A stretch of DNA of 31,207 nucleotides, taken from NCBI GenBank assembly GCA_964577825.1, contig CAZOBJ010000029.1, positions 1 through 31,207 on the forward strand, given 5' to 3'. Of the stretch, positions 1 to 8,908 are shown one piece after another. Under the pieces are notes generated by a model. The model was not told the origin of the DNA. It saw only the letters and a program-made list of their open reading frames with translations, and did no database searches. Positions within the stretch are counted from its first letter, which is position 1. Every line of letters starts with the position of its first letter. Origin of the DNA: CAZOBJ01 sp964577825 (GTDB taxonomy: Bacteria > Planctomycetota > SZUA-567 > JAFGNG01). The position numbers were made by a program, and so were the translations under genes.

Positions 1-44
1 ACGTTGATGTGCGGCTTCTTGCGCTCAAACTTCTCCTTGGCCAT
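1..44 (-). CDS. tuf: Elongation factor Tu, N-terminal fragment (cut by window edge)
   Basis: Only the first 14 full codons lie in the window. They read MAKEKFERKKPHIN followed by a partial V codon, which is the standard opening of bacterial EF-Tu just before the GTPase P-loop region. EF-Tu is the cytoplasmic GTPase that delivers aminoacyl-tRNA to the ribosomal A site. The ATG at 42-44 (minus strand) is preceded by GAGGA about nine bases upstream, inside a long purine-rich leader. serC lies upstream on the same strand, 242 bp away. The identification rests on a short but very conserved stretch; the rest of the gene is outside the window. Confidence 0.85.
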   Translation of the reverse strand, partial: MAKEKFERKKPHIN

Positions 45-52
45 CGGTTGGG

Positions 53-106
53 TCCTCTTCTTCCTCTCTTCTCTGTTCTGTGCTCTTCCTCTTTTTTCAC
101 TTCCTG
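53..106 (-). other. Purine-rich leader of tuf mRNA
   Basis: On the minus strand the roughly 54 bases before the tuf ribosome-binding site are almost all purines (runs such as AAAAAAGAGGAAG and GAGAAGAGAGGAAGAAGAGG). This differs sharply from the GC-rich surroundings. A long unstructured purine leader could favour ribosome loading on a highly expressed mRNA; that role is inference. It could also simply be compositional drift in a non-coding leader. Confidence 0.5.
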
Positions 107-193
107 CCGCGCACCTGAAGCCCTGCGCGACGGCATCATACGCCTACAGGGCCCCATAGCCACGCCGGCCCGGGCCGATGCGCAGAGTTCCAC

Positions 194-222
194 AGTATAC
201 TCGCCGAGGTAGAAAAGTCCCG
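194..222 (-). promoter_or_regulatory. Possible tuf promoter
   Basis: The minus strand carries a good -10 box, TATACT, at 194-199. The sequence 17 bases upstream (CGGGAC, 217-222) is a poor -35 box, so the call rests mainly on the -10. Transcription would start near 187 and give a leader of about 140 nt. An imperfect hairpin with a T-run (GTCCGG-T6-CGGGAC, then TTTT) overlaps the upstream part and could be a weak serC terminator. Confidence 0.4.
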
Positions 223-286
223 AAAAAACCGGACGAAATTCCAACGGCGGGCGGATTTGCGACCGCGCCGGCGTCCGATCGCCGGG

Positions 287-1366
<1,080 letters not shown>

Positions 1367-1437
1367 ACTCGCGCTCCTTACACGGGACCGTATCGGTCGG
1401 TGTACCGGGTCGTTGCGAAAAGTCGCGGCGAGTCCGC

Positions 1438-1465
1438 ACCTTACCGCAGGCCGCGGTCTTGTCAA
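1438..1465 (-). promoter_or_regulatory. Candidate serC promoter
   Basis: Minus strand: a perfect -35 box TTGACA (1460-1465), a 16-bp spacer and a weak -10 box TAAGGT (1438-1443). Transcription would start near 1431, about 65 nt before the serC ATG. The -35 is strong and the -10 is not. Confidence 0.45.
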
Positions 1466-1491
1466 GGCCTTTCCGGACTCGGGCCTGCCCC

Positions 1492-1520
1492 TTGACACTG
1501 CGCGGTCTATGTCGTACAAG
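1492..1520 (+). promoter_or_regulatory. Candidate promoter of the cysteine-cluster/HD-GYP/M20 genes
   Basis: Perfect -35 box TTGACA (1492-1497), 17-bp spacer, -10-like TACAAG (1515-1520). Transcription would begin near 1527. If real, it excludes the in-frame ATG at 1509 as the start of the next gene, because that codon would lie upstream of the transcript. It is back-to-back with the serC promoter. Confidence 0.45.
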
Positions 1521-1568
1521 CGCGCACGGATAAGGAGCCTACCCGACCGAGACGAGCGGGAGCGCTGC

Positions 1569-1949
1569 GTGGCCCGGCAACCGTCATCCGACCCGCCGGC
1601 GGTCCGCGAGGACCTGTGCCGCCGGTGCGGCAAGTGCTGCTACGAGAAGCTTCGCATCGGCGACGAGGTGGTCGTCACCTCCGTGCCCTGCCCGTACCTG
1701 GACACCCGCACGAACCTGTGCACGGTCTACGCCTATCGCCACCGCGTCAACGCACGGTGCCTGTCCGTGGAAGAGGGCATCCGCGCGCACGCGTTCCCCG
1801 CGGACTGTCCGTACGTGCGCGACCTGCCCGGCTACCGCCCGCCCCTGCCGGTCGAGGCGGTGCCCGGCGCGGCCGAGCTCGTCCGCGAGGCGTTCGGCGC
1901 GGCGGCCGGCGGCCCGGACTCCCTGCGCGGAGGGCCCAACGATGCCTGA
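1569..1949 (+). CDS. YkgJ-type cysteine-cluster (CxxCxxCC) protein
   Basis: A 126-residue protein with the metal-chelating cysteine cluster CRRCGKCC (Cys17, 20, 23, 24) followed by Cys41, Cys51, Cys64 and Cys80. This pattern is that of the YkgJ/UPF0153 family, thought to bind zinc or iron; the cellular role is not established. It is cytoplasmic, with no signal peptide or membrane segment. The GTG at 1569 is preferred because GGGAG lies six bases upstream and the candidate promoter starts transcription near 1527. The alternative ATG at 1509 would add 20 residues and has no visible ribosome-binding site. The stop codon overlaps the start of the HD-GYP gene by eight bases, so the two are probably translationally coupled. 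Confidence 0.8.
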   Translation: MARQPSSDPPAVREDLCRRCGKCCYEKLRIGDEVVVTSVPCPYLDTRTNLCTVYAYRHRVNARCLSVEEGIRAHAFPADCPYVRDLPGYRPPLPVEAVPGAAELVREAFGAAAGGPDSLRGGPNDA

Positions 1950-3420
1950 GCGCGTGCGCGACCTCCAGGCCGAGAACGAGCGCCTGCGCGCGGAGAACGC
2001 CCGGCTGCGCACCACGGTGGACACGATCGAGGAGCTCGGCCGCGAGCTCGAGCTCGAAGCCCTGCTGCCCCTGGTGATCGCCAAGGTGAGCGCGGTCATG
2101 TCCGCGGACCGGTCCAGCCTGTTCCTGTACGACCGAGACACGGACGAGCTGTGGACCATGGTGGGCGAGGGCCTGGAGATCAGCGAGATCCGTCTGCCCG
2201 CGTCCACGGGCATCGCGGGGCGGGTGGCCACCACGGGGCGGCCCCTCAACGTGCCGGACGCCTATGCGCTCGACTTCTTCGACCGGCAGTGGGACAAGAA
2301 GACCGGGTACCGCACCCGCAGCGTGCTGTGCGTGCCCATGCGCAACCACCAGGGCGAAGTGCTCGGCGCCATCCAGGCGCTCAACAAGCGCGGCGGCGAG
2401 GGCGCCGTGTTCACGGACGAAGACGAGTCGTTCCTCACGAACCTCGCCCGGCAGATCTCGGTGCACATCGAGAACGCGGCCCTGTACCGGCGCATCGAGA
2501 CCCTGTTCGAGAACGTGGTCCAGGCCATCGCCGTGGCCATCGACGAGCGGGACCCCGTGACGGCCGGGCACTCGCGCCGGGTCACGGCGTACACGCTCCA
2601 GATCGCCCGTTCGGTGCATCAGAGCTCCGAGCCGCCCTTTGCGCAGGTCACGTTCACCCGCACGCAATACAAGGAACTGCGATGGGCGGCGCTCTTGCAT
2701 GACTTCGGCAAGGTGAGCGTGCCCGAGGCCGTGCTGCAGAAATCCGAGCGCCTGCCCGTCAACTGGATCCGCGTCGTGCAGGAGCGCATCGGCCGCCGCG
2801 CGGCCGAGGAGTCGCTGGCCGCGTGCCGCCGCGAGCAGGGCGGCGCGCGCCTGGACGCTGACCGCCGGGCGAAGGCCGAGGAGCGCATCGCCTTCCTCTC
2901 GGAGCTCAACCGGGCCGGGTTCCTCACCGACGAAGCGGGCGAACGCCTGCGCGCGCTGCTGGACGAGGGGTGGATCGACGAGACCGAGTACGCCTACCTG
3001 TCCGTGCCCAGGGGGACCCTGACCCCGGAGGAGCGCCGCATCATCGAGAGCCACGTGGAGAAGACCTTCACCGTGCTCAACCAGATTCCCTGGCCCGAGG
3101 ACATCCGGGGGCTGCCCCTGTTGGCCGCCAGCCACCACGAGGCCGTGGACGGACGCGGATACCCGCGCGGACTGCAAGGCGAGGAGCTCAGTCTGGGGGG
3201 GCGGATGCTGGCGGTCGCGGACGTGTACGACGCCCTGCGCGCCCACGACCGGCCCTACAAACCGGCCATCCCGCACGACAAGGCCGCGGCCATCCTGCAT
3301 GAGATGGCCGCCGAGGGGCGCCTGGACGGCGACGTGGTCGAGCTCTTCCTCGAAAAAGGGCTGTACGAGCTGCCCGAAGGCGAGGAAGAGCTGCTGCGCC
3401 CCGGGACCGCTGTGCTGTAA
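1942..3420 (+). CDS. GAF and HD-GYP domain signalling phosphohydrolase
   Basis: A 492-residue cytoplasmic protein. Residues 1-40 form a leucine/heptad-rich coiled coil, about 40-180 a GAF sensor domain (ending near QISVHIENAALY), and 185-480 an HD-GYP domain. HD-GYP enzymes hydrolyse cyclic di-GMP or related cyclic dinucleotides. Visible metal and catalytic residues are His210 (AGHSRRV), the HDFGK motif (253-257), His371, the HHEAVDGRGYP signature (398-408) and Asp427 in ADVYDAL. About 100 residues (268-360, rich in charged helix) are inserted between HDFGK and the LTPEE helix, where classical HD-GYP domains have only a short link. The start ATG overlaps the previous stop. No GGDEF or EAL gene is nearby. 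The catalytic set is complete, so activity is likely; substrate and GAF ligand are unknown. Confidence 0.92.
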   Translation: MPERVRDLQAENERLRAENARLRTTVDTIEELGRELELEALLPLVIAKVSAVMSADRSSLFLYDRDTDELWTMVGEGLEISEIRLPASTGIAGRVATTGRPLNVPDAYALDFFDRQWDKKTGYRTRSVLCVPMRNHQGEVLGAIQALNKRGGEGAVFTDEDESFLTNLARQISVHIENAALYRRIETLFENVVQAIAVAIDERDPVTAGHSRRVTAYTLQIARSVHQSSEPPFAQVTFTRTQYKELRWAALLHDFGKVSVPEAVLQKSERLPVNWIRVVQERIGRRAAEESLAACRREQGGARLDADRRAKAEERIAFLSELNRAGFLTDEAGERLRALLDEGWIDETEYAYLSVPRGTLTPEERRIIESHVEKTFTVLNQIPWPEDIRGLPLLAASHHEAVDGRGYPRGLQGEELSLGGRMLAVADVYDALRAHDRPYKPAIPHDKAAAILHEMAAEGRLDGDVVELFLEKGLYELPEGEEELLRPGTAVL

Positions 3421-3449
3421 GGCCGCACACGCGCAGCCGGGGGGCGAGC

Positions 3450-4688
3450 ATGAGCGCTGCACAAGAGTTTGCTCGACTGCGCGCGCGCCTGGACGACTGG
3501 GCCCCGGAGATGATCGCGCTCCAGCGCGAGCTCACCGCCCGGCCCGCGCTCGCCCCGCAAAACGGCGGCGACGGCGAGTGGGACAAGGCGGACTTCTTGG
3601 CCGAGGCCCTGGACCGCTTCGGGTTCCCGGCCTGCGAGTCCTTTCCCTCCCCCGACCCCGAGGCCAAGCACGGCGAGCGGCCCAACCTCCTCGTCACGGT
3701 GCCCGGCCGGGCCGAGCGCACGCTGTGGATCGTCACGCACCTGGACGTGGTCCCGCCCGGCGACCCGGGCCTGTGGGACCACGACCCCTGGACCGTGCAC
3801 GAACAGGACGGGCGCCTGGTCGGCCGCGGCGTGGAGGACAACCAGCAGGGCGTCACGAGCGCCGCGTTCGCCGCGCGGACGCTCCTGGCCGAGGGCGTCG
3901 AGCCCGCGTGCGCGATGGGGCTTCTCTTCTGCGCGGATGAGGAGACCGGATGCGCGCACGGGCTCGCCCACGTGCTGCGCGAGGCGGGCGGCCGGTTCCG
4001 GCCCCAGGACCTCGTGATCGTACCCGACGCGGGCACCGCGGACGGCACCCAGATCGAGGTCGCGGAGAAGAGCGTGCTGTGGCTGCGCTGCGAGGTCACG
4101 GGCCGACAGGCCCATGCCTCCACGCCTGCGGCCGGGCGCAACGCCATGCGCGCGGGCGCGCACCTGGTCGCGCGCCTGGACGAGCTGTACGACCGGTTCG
4201 GCGCCGCGGACCCCCTCTTCGACCCGCCCGCGAGCACGTTCGAGCCCACCAAGCGCGACGCGAACGTGCCCAACGTGAACACGATCCCGGGCTCGGACCG
4301 GTTCTACGTGGACTGCCGGATTCTGCCCGACATTGCGGTCGACGACGTGCTGGCCGCGGCCCGGGAGCTCGCCGACGAGGTGGCCGCGGACCACGACGTG
4401 CGCATCGAGGTGGCCGCGGAACTGCGCGCGGACGCCGCGCCCGCCACGCCGCAGGACGCGCCCGTGGTCGAGCGGCTGCGCGCGGCCGTGGCCGCCGTGC
4501 ACGGCGCGACGGCGCGCGCACGGGGCATCGGCGGGGGTACGTTCGCCGCGCTCCTGCGCCGGGCGGGGATTCCGGCGGCGGTGTGGGCGACCCAGGAGAT
4601 GACCGCCCACCGGCCCAACGAGTCGTGCCGGGTCCAGGACATGGTCCGCGACGCGCAGGTCTTCGCGCACGTGGCCCTGGCCGGGTAG
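3450..4688 (+). CDS. M20-family metallo-hydrolase (ArgE/DapE-like)
   Basis: A 412-residue zinc amidohydrolase of the M20 peptidase/deacylase family, which contains acetylornithine deacetylase, succinyl-diaminopimelate desuccinylase and carboxypeptidases. Metal and catalytic residues are visible: His97 and Asp99 (THLDVVPPGD), bridging Asp130 (GRGVEDNQQG), general-base Glu164 and ligand Glu165 (CADEETG), Asp193 (VPDAG) and His387 (MTAHRPNES). The lid or dimer domain begins near GRQAHASTP (219-226). No signal peptide is present, so it acts in the cytoplasm. It starts 29 bases after the HD-GYP stop and converges on rplS with an 11-bp gap. Substrate cannot be read from the sequence: no arginine or lysine pathway neighbours are present, so the gene should not be called argE or dapE. 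Confidence 0.9.
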   Translation: MSAAQEFARLRARLDDWAPEMIALQRELTARPALAPQNGGDGEWDKADFLAEALDRFGFPACESFPSPDPEAKHGERPNLLVTVPGRAERTLWIVTHLDVVPPGDPGLWDHDPWTVHEQDGRLVGRGVEDNQQGVTSAAFAARTLLAEGVEPACAMGLLFCADEETGCAHGLAHVLREAGGRFRPQDLVIVPDAGTADGTQIEVAEKSVLWLRCEVTGRQAHASTPAAGRNAMRAGAHLVARLDELYDRFGAADPLFDPPASTFEPTKRDANVPNVNTIPGSDRFYVDCRILPDIAVDDVLAAARELADEVAADHDVRIEVAAELRADAAPATPQDAPVVERLRAAVAAVHGATARARGIGGGTFAALLRRAGIPAAVWATQEMTAHRPNESCRVQDMVRDAQVFAHVALAG

Positions 4689-4699
4689 GGGCGAGCGGG

Positions 4700-5137
4700 C
4701 TACGTTTTGCTCGCGCGCTTGGCCTTGCGGCGGGCCTTCTTGGTGGCCTTCTTCCGGGTGTCCGTTTCCGCGGCGGGCGGCTGGCGGCGCTTGCGGTTGT
4801 CCTCGCGCAGGGTCGCGGCCCGGCCCACCCGGTCGCGCAGGTAGTAGAGCTTGGCCCGGCGCGCCCGGCCCCGGCGGCGGACGACGATCTTCTCGATCCG
4901 CGGGCTGTGGACCGGGAACATGCGCTCCACGCCCTCGCCCGCGAACAGGTGCCGCACGGTGAAGTACTCGTTTATCCCTCGGCCGCGCCGGCCGATCACC
5001 GTGCCGCGGAAGACCTGGACGCGCTCCTTCTCGCCCTCCACGATGCGCACGTGCACGTCCACGGTGTCCCCGACCTCGAACGGCGGGACGTCCTGCTTCT
5101 GATGCTTTCGGTTGACCTCTTCCACGATGGGGTCCAT
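4700..5137 (-). CDS. rplS: Large-subunit ribosomal protein bL19 with basic tail
   Basis: A 145-residue bL19. The core is clear: FEVGDTVDVHVRIVEGEKER (20-39), VFRGTVIGRRGRG and the C-terminal RRAKLYYLRDRVGRAA. bL19 sits at the subunit interface of the ribosome. The usual length is near 115, so about 30 residues rich in Lys, Arg and Ala are added at the C-terminus (from about residue 117). ATG at 5137 has GGAG upstream (TCCGGAGGAGACGCAC). It is the last gene of the translation run, 44 bases after trmD, and converges on the M20 gene. Confidence 0.96.
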   Translation of the reverse strand: MDPIVEEVNRKHQKQDVPPFEVGDTVDVHVRIVEGEKERVQVFRGTVIGRRGRGINEYFTVRHLFAGEGVERMFPVHSPRIEKIVVRRRGRARRAKLYYLRDRVGRAATLREDNRKRRQPPAAETDTRKKATKKARRKAKRASKT

Positions 5138-5181
5138 GTGCGTCTCCTCCGGATCTTGCGGGCCGCGCCCGCGGTCTCGGT

Positions 5182-5895
5182 CTAGGTCGCCGGGTCGCCG
5201 GCCTCGTCTGGGCCGCCGCCGCGCAGCAGGTCCGGCCGGCGCGCGCGCGTGCGCGCCAGGGCCGCTCGGCGCCGCCAGGCGCGGATGGCAGCGTGGTCGC
5301 CGCTTCGCAGCACCTCGGGCACCTCCAGGCCGCGCCAGACCGCCGGCTGCGTATAGTGCGGACAGTCGAGCACGTCTCCTTCGAACGACTCTTCGGTCAG
5401 GCTCTCCGGGCTTCCCACCACCCCGGGCAGCAGCCGCACCACCGCATCGGCCACGGCCAGGGCGGCGACCTCGCCGCCGCTTAGCACGTAATCGCCGACG
5501 CACAGCTCCTCGGCCTCCAGCACCGAGAAGATGCGCGCGTCGAACCCCTCGTACCGGCCGCATACCAGCACGAGCCGCGCCTCGCGCGAGAGCTCGCGCG
5601 CCCAGGCCTGGTCGAAGGGCCGGCCCTGGGCCGTGAGCACGAGCACGCGGCCCGGGACGCGGTCCATGGCCTGCACGGTCTCCACCGCGTCGACCACCGG
5701 GCCGGGCCGCATTACCATGCCCGGCCCGCCGCCGAAGGGGCGGTCGTCCACCTTGCGGTGCTTGTCCGCGGACCAGTCGCGCAGGTCGTGGGCGTGGAAC
5801 GACGCCGCGCCCTTCTCCTGCGCGATACGCGGAATGCCCACGGCCAGCACGGGAGCGAACGCCTCGGGGAAGATGCTCACGAAGTCGATGCGCAT
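5182..5895 (-). CDS. trmD: tRNA (guanine-N1)-methyltransferase
   Basis: A 237-residue SPOUT methyltransferase that makes m1G37 next to the anticodon of several tRNAs, preventing +1 frameshifting. Family motifs: MRIDFVSIFPE at the N-terminus, DDRPFGGGPGMVM (about 50-62), the knotted AdoMet site LVCGRYEGFDAR and the segment VGDYVLSGGE, then SLTEESFEGDVLDCPHYTQP near residue 180. The C-terminal domain is somewhat short. The ATG at 5895 gives the canonical N-terminus; the upstream sequence GCCCGGGGGCCGGACG offers only a weak ribosome-binding site, so coupling to rpsP (23-base gap) is likely. rimM, which commonly separates rpsP and trmD, is absent here. Confidence 0.96.
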   Translation of the reverse strand: MRIDFVSIFPEAFAPVLAVGIPRIAQEKGAASFHAHDLRDWSADKHRKVDDRPFGGGPGMVMRPGPVVDAVETVQAMDRVPGRVLVLTAQGRPFDQAWARELSREARLVLVCGRYEGFDARIFSVLEAEELCVGDYVLSGGEVAALAVADAVVRLLPGVVGSPESLTEESFEGDVLDCPHYTQPAVWRGLEVPEVLRSGDHAAIRAWRRRAALARTRARRPDLLRGGGPDEAGDPAT

Positions 5896-5918
5896 CGTCC
5901 GGCCCCCGGGCCCGCGTC

Positions 5919-6302
5919 TCAGGCCTCGGCCTTCTTCCTCTCCTTGCGGGCCTTGGAGTTCGCGGTGCGCTTCTTGGTGCGCTCCTTCACGCTGCGCGCG
6001 CCGCGCTCCTTGCGCGGGCGTTCGCGCCGCGCGGAGGCGGGCTTCGGCTCGGGGACCTTCGCCCCGGCCCGGCGCAGGAGGGCGGCCACGGTCTGTGAGG
6101 GCTGCGCGCCCACGCCCAGCCAATACGCGGCCCGGTCGGTATCGACGACGACCTGCTTGGCCTCGTCCTTGTTCGTGGGATCGTAGGTGCCCAGGCGCTC
6201 GACCTCCTCGGCCTCTCGGCGCTGGCGCACGTCGAACACACCGATGTGGTAGTAGGGCAGGTGCCGCCTGCCGGCACGCCTGAGCCGAATGCGTACAGCC
6301 AC
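5919..6302 (-). CDS. rpsP: Small-subunit ribosomal protein bS16 with basic tail
   Basis: A 127-residue bS16. The first 80 residues are canonical: AVRIRLRRAGRRHLPYYHI, then GTYDPTNK and YWLGVGAQPSQTV. bS16 helps assemble the 30S body. Usual length is 80-90, so about 40 residues are added, almost all Lys, Arg, Glu, Ala and Ser. The start is GTG at 6300-6302, directly abutting the ffh stop (TAAGTG), which implies translational coupling with ffh. The position between ffh and trmD is the usual bacterial arrangement. Confidence 0.97.
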   Translation of the reverse strand: MAVRIRLRRAGRRHLPYYHIGVFDVRQRREAEEVERLGTYDPTNKDEAKQVVVDTDRAAYWLGVGAQPSQTVAALLRRAGAKVPEPKPASARRERPRKERGARSVKERTKKRTANSKARKERKKAEA

Positions 6303-7751
6303 TTACCGCCTCCTTTTCCTGCGCCGCCGCTCCTTCTTGCGCCTGGCTTTCTTGTCGCCGCGCTGCTGGGCCTTGGTGCTGCCCCGGGACCAGGGCGCGG
6401 CCGGGCCCGCCCCGGCCAGGGCCTCTGCGGGAGGCGCGCCCCCGCCCGTCAGGCTGCCCAGCAGCCCGCGCTTGCGCATGCGTCCCATCATCTTCCGCAT
6501 GTTGCGGAATTGCTTCAGCAACCGGCTCACGTCCGCGGGCTCGCTCCCGGCGCCCCGGGCGATGCGTTCGCGGCGCGAAAAGTCGATGATCTCCGGCTCG
6601 GTGCGCTCCTGCGGGGTCATGCTCTGGATGACCGCCTCCACGCGCTTGAGGTCCGATTCCTCCAGGTCCACGTCGCGCAGGCCGCCGCCCAGCCCGGGGA
6701 TCATCCCCAAAAGATCCTTTATTGGACCCATTTGCCGCAGTTGTGCAAGCTGTTTCTGAAAGTCCTCCAGGGTGAACCCGTCCTTGAGGAGCCGTTCCTG
6801 GAGACGTTCCTGCTCTTCCTCGTCCACCCCGGCCTGGGCCTTCTCCACCAGGCTCACGACGTCGCCCATGCCCAGGATGCGGCCGGCCATGCGCTCGGGG
6901 TGGAACTCCTCCAGCGCATCCAGCCGCTCGCCCACGCCCACGAACTTGATCGGCACGCCCGTAACCGCGCGCAGGCTCAGGGCCGCCCCGCCGCGCGCGT
7001 CGCCCTCCATCTTAGTGAGCACGGCGCCCGTGAGGGGCAGGCGGCTCTGGAAGGTCTCGGCCGACTGCACCGCGTCCTGGCCGGTCATCGCGTCCAGGAC
7101 GAGCAGCACCTCCGCGGGGTCGGTGGTGCGCACCACCTCCTGAAGCTCCTCCATCAAGGCTTCGTCCACGTGCAGGCGGCCGGCCGTGTCCAGGAGCACG
7201 GTGTCCGCGCCGTGCAGGTCGGCGACCTCCAGGGCGCGGCGGCAGATCGTGACCGGGTCGCCGTTCTTTTCGGCGTACACGGGCGCGTCCACCTCGCGGC
7301 CCAGGACCTGCAGCTGCTCCACGGCCGCGGGTCGTTGCACGTCCGCGGCCACGAGCAGGGGCCTGCGGTTCTGCGCCTGGAGCCGCACGGCCAGCTTGCC
7401 CGCGGTGGTGGTCTTGCCCGAGCCCTGGAGTCCGCAGAGCACCACCACGTTCGGCGGCGCGCCGTCCAGGTTCAGGCTCGCATGCTCGCCGCCCAGCAGG
7501 CGCACGAGCTCGTCGTGCACGATCTTGACGACCATCTCGCCCGGGCGCACCGAGCGCACGACCTCTTCGCCGACCGCCTTGTCGCGCACGGACTGGACGA
7601 ACTCGCGCACGACCCGGTGGTTGACGTCGGCCTCGAGGAGCGCGATGCGCACCTCGCGCAGGGCCTCCTGGATGTTGGCCTCGGTCAGCCGCCCCTTGCC
7701 GCGGATCCGGTCAAAGGCGCGCGACAGGCTCTCGGTGATGGACTCGAACAT
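6303..7751 (-). CDS. ffh: Signal recognition particle GTPase Ffh (SRP54)
   Basis: A 482-residue SRP GTPase that binds signal sequences and SRP RNA and docks with FtsY to target membrane proteins. The N domain is residues 1-95. The G domain has the P-loop GLQGSGKT (107-114), DVQRPAAVEQL, DTAGRLHVDE and TKMEGDARGG. The methionine-rich M domain starts near 325, with LLGMIPGLG and the SRP RNA-binding helix ending MRKMMGRMRKRG. The last 25 residues are strongly basic (KKARRKKERRRRKRRR). ATG at 7751 gives the typical MFESITESLSRAF start, with GAGTGAGG upstream. It follows prmC by 65 bases. The SRP RNA gene is not seen in this window. Confidence 0.98.
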   Translation of the reverse strand: MFESITESLSRAFDRIRGKGRLTEANIQEALREVRIALLEADVNHRVVREFVQSVRDKAVGEEVVRSVRPGEMVVKIVHDELVRLLGGEHASLNLDGAPPNVVVLCGLQGSGKTTTAGKLAVRLQAQNRRPLLVAADVQRPAAVEQLQVLGREVDAPVYAEKNGDPVTICRRALEVADLHGADTVLLDTAGRLHVDEALMEELQEVVRTTDPAEVLLVLDAMTGQDAVQSAETFQSRLPLTGAVLTKMEGDARGGAALSLRAVTGVPIKFVGVGERLDALEEFHPERMAGRILGMGDVVSLVEKAQAGVDEEEQERLQERLLKDGFTLEDFQKQLAQLRQMGPIKDLLGMIPGLGGGLRDVDLEESDLKRVEAVIQSMTPQERTEPEIIDFSRRERIARGAGSEPADVSRLLKQFRNMRKMMGRMRKRGLLGSLTGGGAPPAEALAGAGPAAPWSRGSTKAQQRGDKKARRKKERRRRKRRR

Positions 7752-7816
7752 GCCTCACTCCGGTTCCACTGCGTCCGCGTGCAGCCCCTCAACATATCGG
7801 CGCGCACGCGGTCGTG

Positions 7817-8908
7817 TCAAATCTCGCCGTCTTCGTCCTCGTCGCGCATGCCCGGCGGCGGCTCGTCCCCGCCCTCGGCCCAGGCGTCGAGCTGGGCCTC
7901 CAGGGCCGCGCGGCGGGCGGCCTCCCTGTCCGGTTCCGGCCGGCGCTCCCGGGGCGCGCGCTCGGACACGTCCCGGCCCGCGGCCAAGGGCTCCATCTCG
8001 TAGCGGATCTCGCCGCCCGCCTCTCGGCCGGGCAAAGGCTCGCGACAGACGCGCAGCACGCGCTCGTGGCCCGCGGGGTCGGGCCGGGTGTCCACGTGCG
8101 CGAACCCGGCTGCGCGCAGGAGTTCGCACACCGCGCCGGCCTGCCCCGCGCCCAGCTCGAAGAGCGCCAGGCCCCGCGCCTCGAGCGCATCGGCCAGCCC
8201 CGGGGCGAGCGCCCGGTACGCGTCCAGCCCGTCCGCGCCCGCGAACACGGCCTCGGGCGGCTCGTGGCGCACCTCGGGGTCGACCGCGTCGTGCTCGGGC
8301 ACGTACGGCGGGTTGCATACCACCAGGTCGAACCGGTCGCCGGCCACGGGCTCGAAGCCCGCACCCGCGCGCAGGTCCACGCGGCCGGTCAGCTCGTACC
8401 GGGCCACGTTCCGTGCGGCGACGTGCAGCGCATCCTCGCTCGCGTCCGTGGCCGTGACCCGCGCGCCCGGCAGTTCGCAGGCCAGGGTCACGGCCAGGCA
8501 GCCGCTGCCGGTTCCGAGGTCCAGAATGCTGAGCGCTTCGCGCTCGCGCGCCCGCGCCCAGGCCAGGGCCTCGGCCACCAGGAGCTCGGTCTCCGGCCGG
8601 GGCACGAGCACCGCCGGACTGACTTGAAAGGCGCGGCCGTAGAACTCCTTCCCGCCCAGGATGTAGGCCACGGGCTCGCGCTCGGCGCGCCGGCGCACGA
8701 GCTCGCGCAGCTTGGCGCGCGCCGGCTCGTCGACCGGCCGGTCCGAGGCGGTGTAGAGCTCGATGCGCGAACACCCCAGCGCCCGGGCGAGCAAGAGCTC
8801 CGCGTCCAGCCGCGCGCTGGGCACGCCCTTTCCCGCCAGATACTCGGCCGCGGTCTTCAGGAGCGGCAGGACCGTCCACGGCCCTCCGCCCGGCGGGCGC
8901 GCGCTCAT
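7817..8908 (-). CDS. prmC: Release factor glutamine methyltransferase, with C-terminal extension
   Basis: A 363-residue AdoMet-dependent enzyme that methylates the GGQ glutamine of release factors. A helical substrate domain (about 11-95) is followed by the catalytic fold: LVPRPETELLV (101-111), AdoMet motif ILDLGTGSGCLAV (128-140) and the diagnostic NPPY (199-202, in VVCNPPYVPEHD). The family norm is about 280-290 residues; here residues 292-363 are an extra charged tail, rich in Glu, Arg and Asp, with no recognisable domain. The ATG at 8906-8908 overlaps the prfA stop (ATGA), so it is translationally coupled to its substrate gene. This is the normal prfA-prmC order. Confidence 0.96.
   Translation of the reverse strand: MSARPPGGGPWTVLPLLKTAAEYLAGKGVPSARLDAELLLARALGCSRIELYTASDRPVDEPARAKLRELVRRRAEREPVAYILGGKEFYGRAFQVSPAVLVPRPETELLVAEALAWARAREREALSILDLGTGSGCLAVTLACELPGARVTATDASEDALHVAARNVARYELTGRVDLRAGAGFEPVAGDRFDLVVCNPPYVPEHDAVDPEVRHEPPEAVFAGADGLDAYRALAPGLADALEARGLALFELGAGQAGAVCELLRAAGFAHVDTRPDPAGHERVLRVCREPLPGREAGGEIRYEMEPLAAGRDVSERAPRERRPEPDREAARRAALEAQLDAWAEGGDEPPPGMRDEDEDGEI

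Noticed and set aside
1509..1511. ATG as start of the cysteine-cluster gene
   Set aside because: It has no ribosome-binding site and would lie within the candidate promoter; GTG at 1569 has GGGAG. It cannot be excluded if the promoter is wrong.
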